Below are positions 43,803 through 52,403 of a DNA stretch of 64,000 bases, in pieces. The notes beneath the pieces are model-generated. The model saw only the letters and a list, made by a program, of their open reading frames with translations. It was not told the DNA's origin and searched no databases. A program made the translations under genes and the position numbers. Each line of letters opens with the position of its first letter. Within the stretch, counting starts at the first letter, position 1. The stretch is from Synechococcus sp. MEDNS5 (lineage in GTDB: Bacteria > Cyanobacteriota > Cyanobacteriia > PCC-6307 > Cyanobiaceae), in NCBI RefSeq assembly GCF_014279875.1, contig NZ_CP047952.1, positions 806,001 through 870,000 of the forward strand, read 5' to 3'.

Positions 43803-43935
43803 GGGCTTGAAGCGAATGCAACCGGTTTAAGCGTTGGTCTGATTCTTTCCTCAAGGAAATTTCATTTCGACATCACTCCTGGAAACGAAAAATCCCCAGG
43901 TTGGGGAGGATCGCTCGCCGGCGACGCGGTTCACA

Positions 43936-44226
43936 ATGAACCCAACGCTTCTGCTCGAGATGTCCAACACCCGCGACATGATCAACGCCCATCTGTTCCC
44001 GGTGCTGGGCCTCATTGCCACAGCCAGTTCGGTATCGATCGCACTGTCGTTGCGGCCGATCGCCGAACAATCCTCCCGTTGGAACACCTGCTACAGCGAC
44101 AGCCTGGCCTGGTACGAGGCCAACAAGCCTGATTGGACGATTCAGGACAAGGAGGTGTTCGCCTCGAATTTCTGTAATGGCGGTGTGCCAGTGCAGCCAG
44201 GAGCCGGCTTCCAGTTGGCGCGCTGA
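43936..44226 (+). CDS. Small hypothetical protein with hydrophobic N-terminus
   Basis: 96 residues from ATG at 43936; ATG at 43960 is an alternative. A hydrophobic segment (LFPVLGLIATASSVSIAL) and two Cys in the mature part. Possibly secreted. Function unknown. Confidence 0.6.
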   Translation: MNPTLLLEMSNTRDMINAHLFPVLGLIATASSVSIALSLRPIAEQSSRWNTCYSDSLAWYEANKPDWTIQDKEVFASNFCNGGVPVQPGAGFQLAR

Positions 44227-44232
44227 GTTCTG

Positions 44233-44622
44233 TTACACCCGGCTGTACCCCAGTTGGGATTCAAAAATCTTCAGGGGGAGGCCGAAGGATTGCATCAAGG
44301 TGCGGCATTCGTCTCCCACCGTTCCGTACACCTCCACCCTGAAGTCGTCGCCCAGTTCGGCGTGCTTCTGCAGGTACTCCTGAACCGGAGGATTCGACAC
44401 GTGCGCGGCAAAGGCGGCGTCGTTGGCGTACAGCTCTGACCACACAAAGGCCTGCGGGTCATCGGGATCCCGATCAAAGGTGTGATGGAGCATTCCTGGT
44501 TCGCTCGCCTGCACTGCAGCGTCGGTGGCGCGCGCCAGCTCGAGATAGGCGTCGACGCAGTCAGGTTTTACGTGAATGCGTGCCAGCAGCATGAAGGGAG
44601 TGCTCTTGTCGAAGCTGGCCAT
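44233..44622 (-). CDS. Antibiotic-biosynthesis-monooxygenase (ABM) domain protein
   Basis: 129 residues. LLARIHVKPDCVDAYLELA, SEPGMLHHTFDRDPDDP and FVWSELYANDAAFAAHV are ABM-domain blocks. Small dimeric barrel. Likely a quinone-modifying or stress-response monooxygenase; the exact function is open. Confidence 0.87.
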   Translation of the reverse strand: MASFDKSTPFMLLARIHVKPDCVDAYLELARATDAAVQASEPGMLHHTFDRDPDDPQAFVWSELYANDAAFAAHVSNPPVQEYLQKHAELGDDFRVEVYGTVGDECRTLMQSFGLPLKIFESQLGYSRV

Positions 44623-44713
44623 GATTTCAGAACAGGTGCATCGATCATCGCCCGACTTCGTATTTCAGGCCCGTAGGCCACACTGCACCGGACCGTTGAC
44701 AATCTTCAAGCAG

Positions 44714-45199
44714 ATGCTGCATCGACTGCTCTCCACCCTTGCTGTGTGCTCGATCACGGCTGCTGCGGTCTCCGGATGTACGGGTGGATCGCAGCAGGCC
44801 GGCAAACCCGAGAAAGCAGCGTCTGCCCCAGGTGAGGTTCAGATCAAGGAGGTGTTCAGCGGCAGTGAATCGCTGAACGGCACTCCGCTGCAATACCCCG
44901 AAGGCAAGCCGGAACTGCGTCTGTTCCGGGTGGAGATCCCTGTGGGCGGCAAGATTCCACTGCATACTCACCCTGCACCGATGTTGGTGTATGTGCAGGC
45001 GGAGAATTCAGGTGATCTGCTCAACACCCGGGTGCAAGCCGATGGATCGAAGGTGAGCAGTGTGTTCAAGCCCGGGGAGTCATTCATCGAGGGGATGTCG
45101 GAACCCCATTACGTGGAGAACGAGGGGGATCAGCCCACTGTGGTTTGGGTGATGGTGGCCTCCGTGGAAGGACTCCCCACCACGGAATGGATCAAGTGA
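44714..45199 (+). CDS. Cupin-domain lipoprotein
   Basis: 161 residues. Lipobox VSGC at the end of the signal sequence. The cupin site IPLHTHPAPMLVYVQAE and the second block EGMSEPHYVENEGDQP carry the metal His. It probably sits in the inner or outer membrane facing the periplasm. Ligand unknown. Confidence 0.85.
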   Translation: MLHRLLSTLAVCSITAAAVSGCTGGSQQAGKPEKAASAPGEVQIKEVFSGSESLNGTPLQYPEGKPELRLFRVEIPVGGKIPLHTHPAPMLVYVQAENSGDLLNTRVQADGSKVSSVFKPGESFIEGMSEPHYVENEGDQPTVVWVMVASVEGLPTTEWIK

Positions 45200-45225
45200 A
45201 ACCCTGCTGATGGATGAAAGTTCTG

Positions 45226-45591
45226 TCAGCGCTTGCGGCCGAGCACCGTGCGCTTCACTACGCCGTCCTCCTTCTGGTAGAGCACCAGATCGTCGTTCTC
45301 GAGGGTGTAGAAACGCCGGACTCCATCGATGCGGTACTCGCGGTTGAAGGGCACCACCCAGGAGGTGCCCATTGCCAACACGTAGATCAGCTCCGACTGA
45401 TCGGCACTAATGCAGAAGCGCACCTTCTGTTCCTTGTAAAGCCCCACATCGCTCAAAAAGGGCGCCTGGAAGTAGTCGCAGGTGTGGGCCCGCTGGTATT
45501 CCTCCTTGATGTTCGCCAGAGCCTGTTCAGGCACAGCCGCGCCGAGCAGCAGAGTCCCGAGCAGGAAGGGGAGGAACGGGGATCGCCCCAT
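45226..45591 (-). CDS. Secreted hypothetical protein
   Basis: 121 residues with a signal peptide (LPFLLGTLLLGAAVPEQALA). The mature domain has Cys pairs (HTCDYFQAPF, VRFCISADQ) and ends RRFYTLENDDLVLYQKEDG. No known domain. Convergent with the cupin lipoprotein gene. Confidence 0.75.
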   Translation of the reverse strand: MGRSPFLPFLLGTLLLGAAVPEQALANIKEEYQRAHTCDYFQAPFLSDVGLYKEQKVRFCISADQSELIYVLAMGTSWVVPFNREYRIDGVRRFYTLENDDLVLYQKEDGVVKRTVLGRKR

Positions 45592-45714
45592 GGCATTGAC
45601 AGTGCAAGGGATTTGCGCCTTTGTAGCGGCTTCTGCTGCTGCCTGCATTGAGGCAGGGCCGGGTTCTAGGGTTCGATCCGCTACAAATCCGGTTGGTCCG
45701 GTTTCCTGATCGAG

Positions 45715-46140
45715 ATGTTCCATCCCCTGGCCCTCTCCAAGGCGCTCGACTTCCTGGGCCGGCTGTGTTTGGCAGCGGTGTTCGTGAATGCCTTGCCTGG
45801 CAAGTTCAGCAACTTTTCGGCCACCGCTGCCTCGATCACAGCCAAGGGAGTTGCCGAGCCCCTGGCCGGAGCGCTGCTGGTGGCTGCGATCGTGATCCTG
45901 ATCGCTGGCTCGTTGCTTTTGGTGTTTGGCACGAACACCCGTCTGGGTGCCTCCTTGCTGTTGGTGTTTCTGGTGCCCACCACCCTGATTTTTCACACCT
46001 TTCCGATCGATGCCAGCTTCTTCATGAACCTGGCCCTGATCGGCGCTCTGATCCTGGCGATCACGCGCTCCACCGGCGCAGCCGTTCCCAATTTCCGCGA
46101 TGTTCGGGTTCGGGACGGCATGCGGGCGCTACGTCGCTGA
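45715..46140 (+). CDS. DoxX-family membrane protein
   Basis: 141 residues, four helices. LGRLCLAAVFVNALPGKFSN and AGSLLLVFGTNTRLGASLLL fit DoxX. A second DoxX-type gene in the window, not close to the first in sequence. Confidence 0.87.
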   Translation: MFHPLALSKALDFLGRLCLAAVFVNALPGKFSNFSATAASITAKGVAEPLAGALLVAAIVILIAGSLLLVFGTNTRLGASLLLVFLVPTTLIFHTFPIDASFFMNLALIGALILAITRSTGAAVPNFRDVRVRDGMRALRR

Positions 46141-46217
46141 CTCACGCTGCTGACCCTCCCGTTTGGCGAGCCCAAACCCAGCGATGGCTTGCGCTAATCG
46201 CGGGAGCGCCATGGGCC

Positions 46218-47960
46218 TCAGGGCAGGGCCAGGGCTGTTCCTTCCCGGCGGGGGTCAGCAGCTCCATGCCAGCGATCGCCGATCCGTTGCACCAGGCCAA
46301 TGCCGCTGCCCAGCCTTTGGAGGCGCAATGTGCGGCCAGGTATTTCGAGCTGATCGGGATCGATGGGCCAGGGAAGCGGCGGCTCTTTCTCGATCACCAG
46401 GGTGTCTCCCTGGGGAGAGAGCAGGGGCAGCCCGACCGATTGGGCCGGTGGCTCCTGCCATTGTAGTGCTGCCAGCAGCACCCGGCTGATGTAGTGGGGG
46501 ATCCGCTTTCCCCCCGGGCTGCCCAGCGCCAGAACAGGCTGGTTTGCGTTGAAAACGATCGTTGGCGCCATTGACGACACCGGCCTGCGCCCTGGACGGC
46601 GGCGGTTGGCCACAGGGAGGCCCCCGACCACGGGCCGCCAGTCGAAATCGGTGAGCTGGTTGTTCATCACCATGCCCTCCACCAGATTGCGGCTGCCGAA
46701 GACGGTCTCCACGGTTGTGGTGTAGCTGGCGAGGTTGCCTAAAGCGTCCACGATCGTGACGTGGGAGGTGCCCAGCTCCGGCCCGGGCCCCGGGCGACCG
46801 AAGGGAAACCGCTTCATTCCCGGGGGCAGACCGGGCTGTGGCAAGCGCGCGGGTGAGGTCTGCATAGCCTGCACACGGGCCCGGATGTAGGCCGGATCCA
46901 GCAATCCCTCGGTGGGGATGGGGCCATCGATCGGATCGTGAACCCAGTAGAGGCGATCGGCATCGGCCCAGGATTCCGCCAGGGCCAGATGGCGCCAGCT
47001 TTGTGGGATGGATGGATCGTTGAAGCCGCCGGTCGCATCGAGCAGGGCCAGGGTCTGCAACACCGCCAGTCCGCCGCTGCTCGGTGGGGGCACCGTGCAG
47101 ACGCGGTGCTTCATCTCCACCCGGCAGAGGGGGGCTCGGCGCACCACGGCGTAGGAGGCCAGATCCGTTGCGGTCCAACCCTTGAACGCCGGGGCCTGAA
47201 CCTTCAGGGCGTTGACCCCGCGCTGGATCCTTTGGGCTAACGGCCCCTCGTAAAAGGCACGACCCCCCTGCTGGGCCAGGGTCTCCAGGGTGCGGGCCAG
47301 GGCAGGGTTGCGGAACAGACGGCCTGCTGGCAACGGTTTCCCGCCAGGCAGGTAGAGCTGCTGGAAGGCCGGGTTGTGGGTGGTGCCGAGGCGCTTGGCC
47401 AGGGCGATGGATCTGCGCAGTCGCGGGCTGGGCAGGAACCCTTCGCGGGCCAGACCGATGGCGGGCTGAAGGTTGCTGGACCAGGGCCGATGCCCCAGTT
47501 GCTGATGAGCCTCCCAGAGCAGGGCCACGGTGCCAGGAACGCCGATCGCATCCGGATTGCGGGTGGCCGCCCGATAGGAGAGCGGTTCACCGGAAGGCTG
47601 GAGCAGGTCGTCGCGGCGGCTGCGCTCCGGTGCTGTTTCACGGCCATCGAACACCTCCAGGGCCTGGCGACGGGCATCCCAGTGCAACAGGAAGCCTCCG
47701 CCTCCGAGTCCGGAACTCTGCGGTTCCGCCACGGCCAGTACTGCCTGTGCTGCAACCAGGGCATCCACGGCATGGCCACCGCCGGCGAGAACGCTCAGAG
47801 CGGCCTTGCTGGCTAGGGGGTTGGCGGTGACGACCACGGCCGAACCGGCGGCCGTGGAAATGCTTTTTTTGCGGGTGTCTGCTTGTTCGGGATCGTCGCG
47901 ACTCACCGGAGCTGCGCTCAAAGGGCTGAGGGAGAGCAACAGCAGCAGGGCGGTGATCAT
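46218..47960 (-). CDS. ggt: Gamma-glutamyltransferase
   Basis: 580 residues with a signal peptide. It hydrolyses or transfers the gamma-glutamyl group of glutathione in the periplasm. SSGLGGGGFLLHWD opens the large subunit. The autocatalytic cleavage and nucleophile site ELGTSHVTIVD gives the Thr at the small-subunit start, and later PVSSMAPTIVF holds family Ser-Ser residues. It could recycle glutathione-derived amino acids. Confidence 0.95.
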   Translation of the reverse strand: MITALLLLLSLSPLSAAPVSRDDPEQADTRKKSISTAAGSAVVVTANPLASKAALSVLAGGGHAVDALVAAQAVLAVAEPQSSGLGGGGFLLHWDARRQALEVFDGRETAPERSRRDDLLQPSGEPLSYRAATRNPDAIGVPGTVALLWEAHQQLGHRPWSSNLQPAIGLAREGFLPSPRLRRSIALAKRLGTTHNPAFQQLYLPGGKPLPAGRLFRNPALARTLETLAQQGGRAFYEGPLAQRIQRGVNALKVQAPAFKGWTATDLASYAVVRRAPLCRVEMKHRVCTVPPPSSGGLAVLQTLALLDATGGFNDPSIPQSWRHLALAESWADADRLYWVHDPIDGPIPTEGLLDPAYIRARVQAMQTSPARLPQPGLPPGMKRFPFGRPGPGPELGTSHVTIVDALGNLASYTTTVETVFGSRNLVEGMVMNNQLTDFDWRPVVGGLPVANRRRPGRRPVSSMAPTIVFNANQPVLALGSPGGKRIPHYISRVLLAALQWQEPPAQSVGLPLLSPQGDTLVIEKEPPLPWPIDPDQLEIPGRTLRLQRLGSGIGLVQRIGDRWHGAADPRREGTALALP

Positions 47961-48058
47961 CAGGTGGGGCGGGATCTGGAAAAGCTTGTGTGGAGTCTGG
48001 CGAGGCTGACGCCGGCACTGCCTAGCGTGGGGGCTGGGATCGGCTGCAGGAGCGGACC

Positions 48059-49690
48059 ATGACAGATGCAGGTCCAGCGACTCCCAGTTCGTCGCACGTG
48101 GTGGTGATCGGCGCCGGCTGGGCCGGCTGGGGTGCCGCCAAGGCCCTCTGTGAAGCAGGTTTGCGCGTGACGCTGCTGGATGGGGTGGAGGACCCTACAG
48201 GCAGCACGCCCCTCACCACCAGCAGCGGCAAACCCTTTGAAGCCGGCACCCGCGGGTTCTGGAAGGACTACCCCAACATCAATGCCCTCACTGCTGAACT
48301 AGGGCTCAGCGATGTGTTCACGGAGTTCACCACCAGCGCCTTCTGGTCACCCGATGGGCTGGAGGCCACAGCGCCGGTGTTCGGCGATGCGTTGCTCTGG
48401 CCCAGTCCCATCGGGCAGGTGCTGGCCACCACCACCAACTTCAAGCGGCTGCCCGTGGCTGATCGCCTCAGCATTGCCGGGCTCCTCTACGCAATGCTCG
48501 ATCTCAACCGCAGTGAGGCGGTATTTGAGCGCTACGACAACCTCGATGCGCTGACCCTGTTCCGAAGCCTCGGAATCAGTGAGCGGATGATCAACGACTT
48601 CCTTCGCCCCACGCTTCTGGTGGGCTTGTTCAAGCCGCCGGAGGAACTGTCGGCGGCAGTGACCATGGAGCTTCTCTATTACTACTCCTTTGCCCATCAG
48701 GATTCCTTCGATGTGCGTTGGATCCGGGCCAGAAGCATCGCGGAACAGTTGATTGCGCCATTGGCGCAGCGGCTGATCGATCGCCATGGCCTGCAGGTGC
48801 TGGGCGGCACGCTGGCCACAGGTTTGAACCTCCATCCAGACACCAAGGCCATTGCGTCAGTGCAAACCCGTGCTTTGGCTACGGGTGAGAACGCCGTGAT
48901 CGACGGAGTGGATGCGGTGGTGCTCACGGTGGGTGCCAAGGGGATGGGAGCACTGATGGCGAACTCACCGGCCTGTGCTGCCGCAGCTCCGGAACTGGTG
49001 GATGCCGGCAGTCTCGGAGCCATTGATGTGGTGTCGGTGCGGTTGTGGTTAGACACCTACCTGGAGGTTGCTGACCCAGCCAACGTGTTCTCCCGTTTTG
49101 AGGCGTTGCAGGGGGCTGGAGGCACCTTCTTCATGCTCGATCAGTTGCAGAAGGAAACGGAAGCTGCGCTGTGGGCAGGAGAGCAACCCCAGGGATCGGT
49201 GATCGCCAGCGACTTCTACAACGCCACGGCGATCGCGGCCCTCAGCGATGAGGAGATCGTGGCGTTGCTGATGCGCGAGTTGTTGCCGGTGGCCAATCCC
49301 GCCTTTCACACCGCCAACGTGCTGGAGGCTGAGGTACGACGCTACCCGGGGTCGGTGGCCTGGTTCTCTCCAGGGAGCTTCCGGCAGCGGCCGCCGCTGG
49401 AGACGGCGATCCCTTCGTTGGTGTGCGCCGGTGACTGGGTGCGGATGGGGCCGCGGGAATTCGGTGCCAAGGGGCTTTGCCAGGAGCGGGCCTATGTGTG
49501 CGGCTTGGAAGCGGCCAATTCCCTGCTGCGGCGCGGGGTGGTGCGCTGCGCTGATCCTGCCGGCAGGGCTCAGCACCGGGTAATTCCGATCCGGCCCGAT
49601 GAACCCCAGGTGCTGCTGGGGCGCTCCCTGAATGCCCAGGTGATGAACACGGCGGACGCCCTGGGGCTGCGTTGGCCGTGGTTGTCATGA
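48059..49690 (+). CDS. FAD-dependent amine-oxidase/carotene-desaturase-like protein
   Basis: 543 residues. VVVIGAGWAGWGAAKALCEAG is the FAD loop; the following blocks and the end VCAGDWVRMGPREFGAKGLC are those of the zeta-carotene-desaturase/HpnE-like group. AGGAG lies about 7 bases before the ATG. Its next gene starts one base after the stop, and the decarboxylase 33 bases after that, which suggests one operon. Substrate unknown. Confidence 0.87.
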   Translation: MTDAGPATPSSSHVVVIGAGWAGWGAAKALCEAGLRVTLLDGVEDPTGSTPLTTSSGKPFEAGTRGFWKDYPNINALTAELGLSDVFTEFTTSAFWSPDGLEATAPVFGDALLWPSPIGQVLATTTNFKRLPVADRLSIAGLLYAMLDLNRSEAVFERYDNLDALTLFRSLGISERMINDFLRPTLLVGLFKPPEELSAAVTMELLYYYSFAHQDSFDVRWIRARSIAEQLIAPLAQRLIDRHGLQVLGGTLATGLNLHPDTKAIASVQTRALATGENAVIDGVDAVVLTVGAKGMGALMANSPACAAAAPELVDAGSLGAIDVVSVRLWLDTYLEVADPANVFSRFEALQGAGGTFFMLDQLQKETEAALWAGEQPQGSVIASDFYNATAIAALSDEEIVALLMRELLPVANPAFHTANVLEAEVRRYPGSVAWFSPGSFRQRPPLETAIPSLVCAGDWVRMGPREFGAKGLCQERAYVCGLEAANSLLRRGVVRCADPAGRAQHRVIPIRPDEPQVLLGRSLNAQVMNTADALGLRWPWLS

Positions 49691-49691
49691 A

Positions 49692-50663
49692 ATGGCTGGC
49701 ATGAAGCGGATCCTGATCACTGGGGCGAGTTCCGGCATCGGCCTGGAGGCCGCCCGCCGGTTGGTCTCCAGTGGTCATCAACTCACACTTCTCTGCCGCA
49801 GCTCTGAGCGCGGCCAGCAGACTCGCGCGCAATTGCTTGCTGCCGGTGCAACGTCCAGCCAGGTGACCTGCCTGGTTGCCGATCTGGCCGACCTTGGCAG
49901 TGTGCAGAGCGCCTGTGATCAGCTGCAGGAGCGGGCTGAACCCCTTGATGCCCTGGTGCTGAATGCCGGGCAGCAACGGGCGGGGGCCGGGGCGCCGGTG
50001 TTCTCGCCCCAGGGCATCGAAATCACCTTTGCTGTGAATCAGCTGGCTCACCAACTGATCGCCACGGGCTTGCTGCCGCTGTTGCGGGCTGGATCGCAGC
50101 CGCGGGTGGTGATCACCGCCTCCGATGTGCACAACCCCGCCACTGGGGGCGGGCGTGTGGGCCAACCGGCGGATTTGGGCGATCTGGCAGGACTGCGGGC
50201 CGGCACGGGGTTTGTGATGCTTGATGGCAAAGCCCGTTTTGATGGCGACAAGGCCTACAAAGACAGCAAGCTCTGCAATGTGTTGTTGGGGCGCGAAATG
50301 GATCGCCAGCTCGCGGGCGCCATGCCTGTGCTCACCTGGAGCCCAGGCCTGGTGATCCAGCGCAGCCGTGAGGGTTTCTTCCGCCACAACCGCCAGAGCA
50401 ATCCTCTGGGGATGGCGTTGTTCGCGTTGGTGGCGCGGGATCTGCTGCGGGTGACAGAATCGGTTGCATCGGCTGGCGGTTTGCTGGCAGACCTGATCAC
50501 AGACTCTGCCTACGCTTCCCCTGGATTCAGCTACTGGAGCAACCGGTTGGTGCGACCCGGCATGCATCGTTTCTCTGCAGCGCAGACCAGTGCAGAGGCT
50601 GCCGATCTGGCGAAGGCTGGAGAGCTCTGGCGTCTCTCGGAGCTGTTGATCCGCACGGCGTAG
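49692..50663 (+). CDS. SDR related to light-dependent protochlorophyllide reductase
   Basis: 323 residues (or 320 from ATG at 49701). ILITGASSGIGLEAARRLVSS is the NADPH loop; the catalytic AYKDSKLCN keeps Tyr-x-x-x-Lys and matches the AYKDSKVCN of POR. Overall insertions fit POR more than general SDRs. The true por is likely elsewhere, so this is a paralogue of unknown substrate. It sits between the FAD protein and the decarboxylase. Confidence 0.82.
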   Translation: MAGMKRILITGASSGIGLEAARRLVSSGHQLTLLCRSSERGQQTRAQLLAAGATSSQVTCLVADLADLGSVQSACDQLQERAEPLDALVLNAGQQRAGAGAPVFSPQGIEITFAVNQLAHQLIATGLLPLLRAGSQPRVVITASDVHNPATGGGRVGQPADLGDLAGLRAGTGFVMLDGKARFDGDKAYKDSKLCNVLLGREMDRQLAGAMPVLTWSPGLVIQRSREGFFRHNRQSNPLGMALFALVARDLLRVTESVASAGGLLADLITDSAYASPGFSYWSNRLVRPGMHRFSAAQTSAEAADLAKAGELWRLSELLIRTA

Positions 50664-50696
50664 GCGCCACACTGAGGCAAATGTGCCACGGCGCTG

Positions 50697-52403
50697 ATGC
50701 CTCCTTCGGTTGTCACCTACGTGCTGGATCGGCTTGCGGATCTCGGCATCGGCCATGTGTTCGGCGTGCCGGGCGACTATTCCTTTCCTCTGAACGACGC
50801 GGTGGAAGTGCATCCGCGGCTGCAGTGGGTTCCGTCTGCCAATGAACTGAATGCGGCTTACGCCGCCGATGGCTATGCCCGTCGCCGTGGTGCAGGGATC
50901 CTTTGCACCACCTACGGCGTGGGTGAACTCAGTGCCCTTAATGGCGTGATGGGCTCCATGGCCGAGCGCTTGCCTGTGTTCCACTTGGTGGGAACCCCGA
51001 GCGTGCGCATTGTGCGCCAGGGATTGATCTGCCATCACACCCTTGGTGACACCCGCTACGACCGCTTCGAGGCGATTTCGGCTGCGGCCGGTTGTGTGAG
51101 TGCGCGGCTCACGCCCGAGAACGTGGTGGTGGAGCTGGAGCGGGTGATCGACAAGGCCCTTGAGGATTCACGGCCCGCCTATCTCACCGTGCCCATGGAC
51201 CTGGCGCTGATGCCGATCACCGGCACGCCGATCCAGGGGACGCCGATCGGCAGCATCGATCAACACGCCAGTGTGGCGGTGGAGCTGGAGGCTGTACTCG
51301 ATCTGGTGATGGAGCGCATGGCGGAGGCATCCTGTCCGCTGGTGATGCCCACGGTCACTCTCAAGCGTTTCGGACTGGTGGAGACGTTTGCAACGTTCCT
51401 CGAGGTTTCAGGGTTGGCCTATGCCACCACGCCGATGGACAAGGCCCTGCTCAGTGAAGGGCATCCCGCCTTCCTTGGGATGTACAACGGCGTGCGCTCC
51501 ACTCCTGCTGCTTTGCAGGGTGTGGTGGAAGACGCCGATCTGCTCATCGACGTGGGCGGACTGGTGATGGAGGACCTCAACACCGGTCTCTGGAGCGGTC
51601 ATCTGGACACAAGGCGGGTGATTTCCCTGCATGCCGACTGGGTGCAGGCCGGTGATCAGGTGTTCACCAGCGTGAGCCTCAGCGAAGTGCTAGCTGGGCT
51701 GATCAAGCGCTTTCAGGCGGCTGACTCAAGAGCCAGCCACTGGGGGGAGCAGCGGCCGGTGCAGCCAGAGCCCCTGCTTCCTCTGAGTGGTGAGGGGGAT
51801 CAGCCCACGGCATCGGCGAATGTCTATCCACGCCTGCAGCGGTTTCTGCGCCCCACCGATCTGCTGATCACCGACACCGGCACCTCTCTGCTCAAGCTCA
51901 ACGCCATGCGATTGCCTGACGGGGTGGCCATCGAAACGCAGACCCTCTGGGGATCGATCGGCTGGGCGACGCCCGCTGCCCTCGGCTGTGCCCTAGCCGA
52001 TGCCGAACGCCGGGTGGTGCTGGTCACCGGTGATGGGGCCCACCAGCTCACGGTGCAGGAGGTCGCTGTGATGGGCTTCACCGGGGCCAAGCCAGTGGTG
52101 ATCGTTCTCAACAACGGCCTCTATGGGGTGGAGGCCTTGCTCAGCGAAACCGGTCATGCCTACAACGATCTGCCTCCCTGGCGTTATGCCCAGCTTCCCG
52201 AGGCTTTCGGTTGCCAGGGATGGTGGTGCGGCCGCGTGTCAACGGTGGCGGAGCTGGAGCAGGCGCTGGCGGCCATCAATGCCCACGATGGCGCTGCTTA
52301 CCTCGAGGTGATGATTCCCCCGGAGGAGAGCCAGCCTCTGCCGGAGGCGTTGATTGAAACCATGCACCAGACGGCGACGCCGCATCAGGAAGCAGCTGGG
52401 TGA
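50697..52403 (+). CDS. Pyruvate/indolepyruvate decarboxylase-like ThDP enzyme
   Basis: 568 residues, full length. GVPGDYSFPL and ANELNAAYAADGYARRRG give the catalytic Glu; CHHTLGD is the His-His pair of the pyruvate/indolepyruvate decarboxylase class; GDGAHQLTVQEVAVM with NNGLYGVE is the ThDP-Mg site. It decarboxylates a 2-keto acid to an aldehyde. Pyruvate, indolepyruvate and phenylpyruvate are all possible. Its end overlaps the convergent iron alcohol dehydrogenase by 128 bases. Confidence 0.9.
   Translation: MPPSVVTYVLDRLADLGIGHVFGVPGDYSFPLNDAVEVHPRLQWVPSANELNAAYAADGYARRRGAGILCTTYGVGELSALNGVMGSMAERLPVFHLVGTPSVRIVRQGLICHHTLGDTRYDRFEAISAAAGCVSARLTPENVVVELERVIDKALEDSRPAYLTVPMDLALMPITGTPIQGTPIGSIDQHASVAVELEAVLDLVMERMAEASCPLVMPTVTLKRFGLVETFATFLEVSGLAYATTPMDKALLSEGHPAFLGMYNGVRSTPAALQGVVEDADLLIDVGGLVMEDLNTGLWSGHLDTRRVISLHADWVQAGDQVFTSVSLSEVLAGLIKRFQAADSRASHWGEQRPVQPEPLLPLSGEGDQPTASANVYPRLQRFLRPTDLLITDTGTSLLKLNAMRLPDGVAIETQTLWGSIGWATPAALGCALADAERRVVLVTGDGAHQLTVQEVAVMGFTGAKPVVIVLNNGLYGVEALLSETGHAYNDLPPWRYAQLPEAFGCQGWWCGRVSTVAELEQALAAINAHDGAAYLEVMIPPEESQPLPEALIETMHQTATPHQEAAG

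Noticed and set aside
49242-51038. 598-residue open frame antisense to three plus-strand genes
   Set aside because: The plus strand has three clear enzymes with intact motifs. The antisense frame is low-complexity and crosses gene borders.
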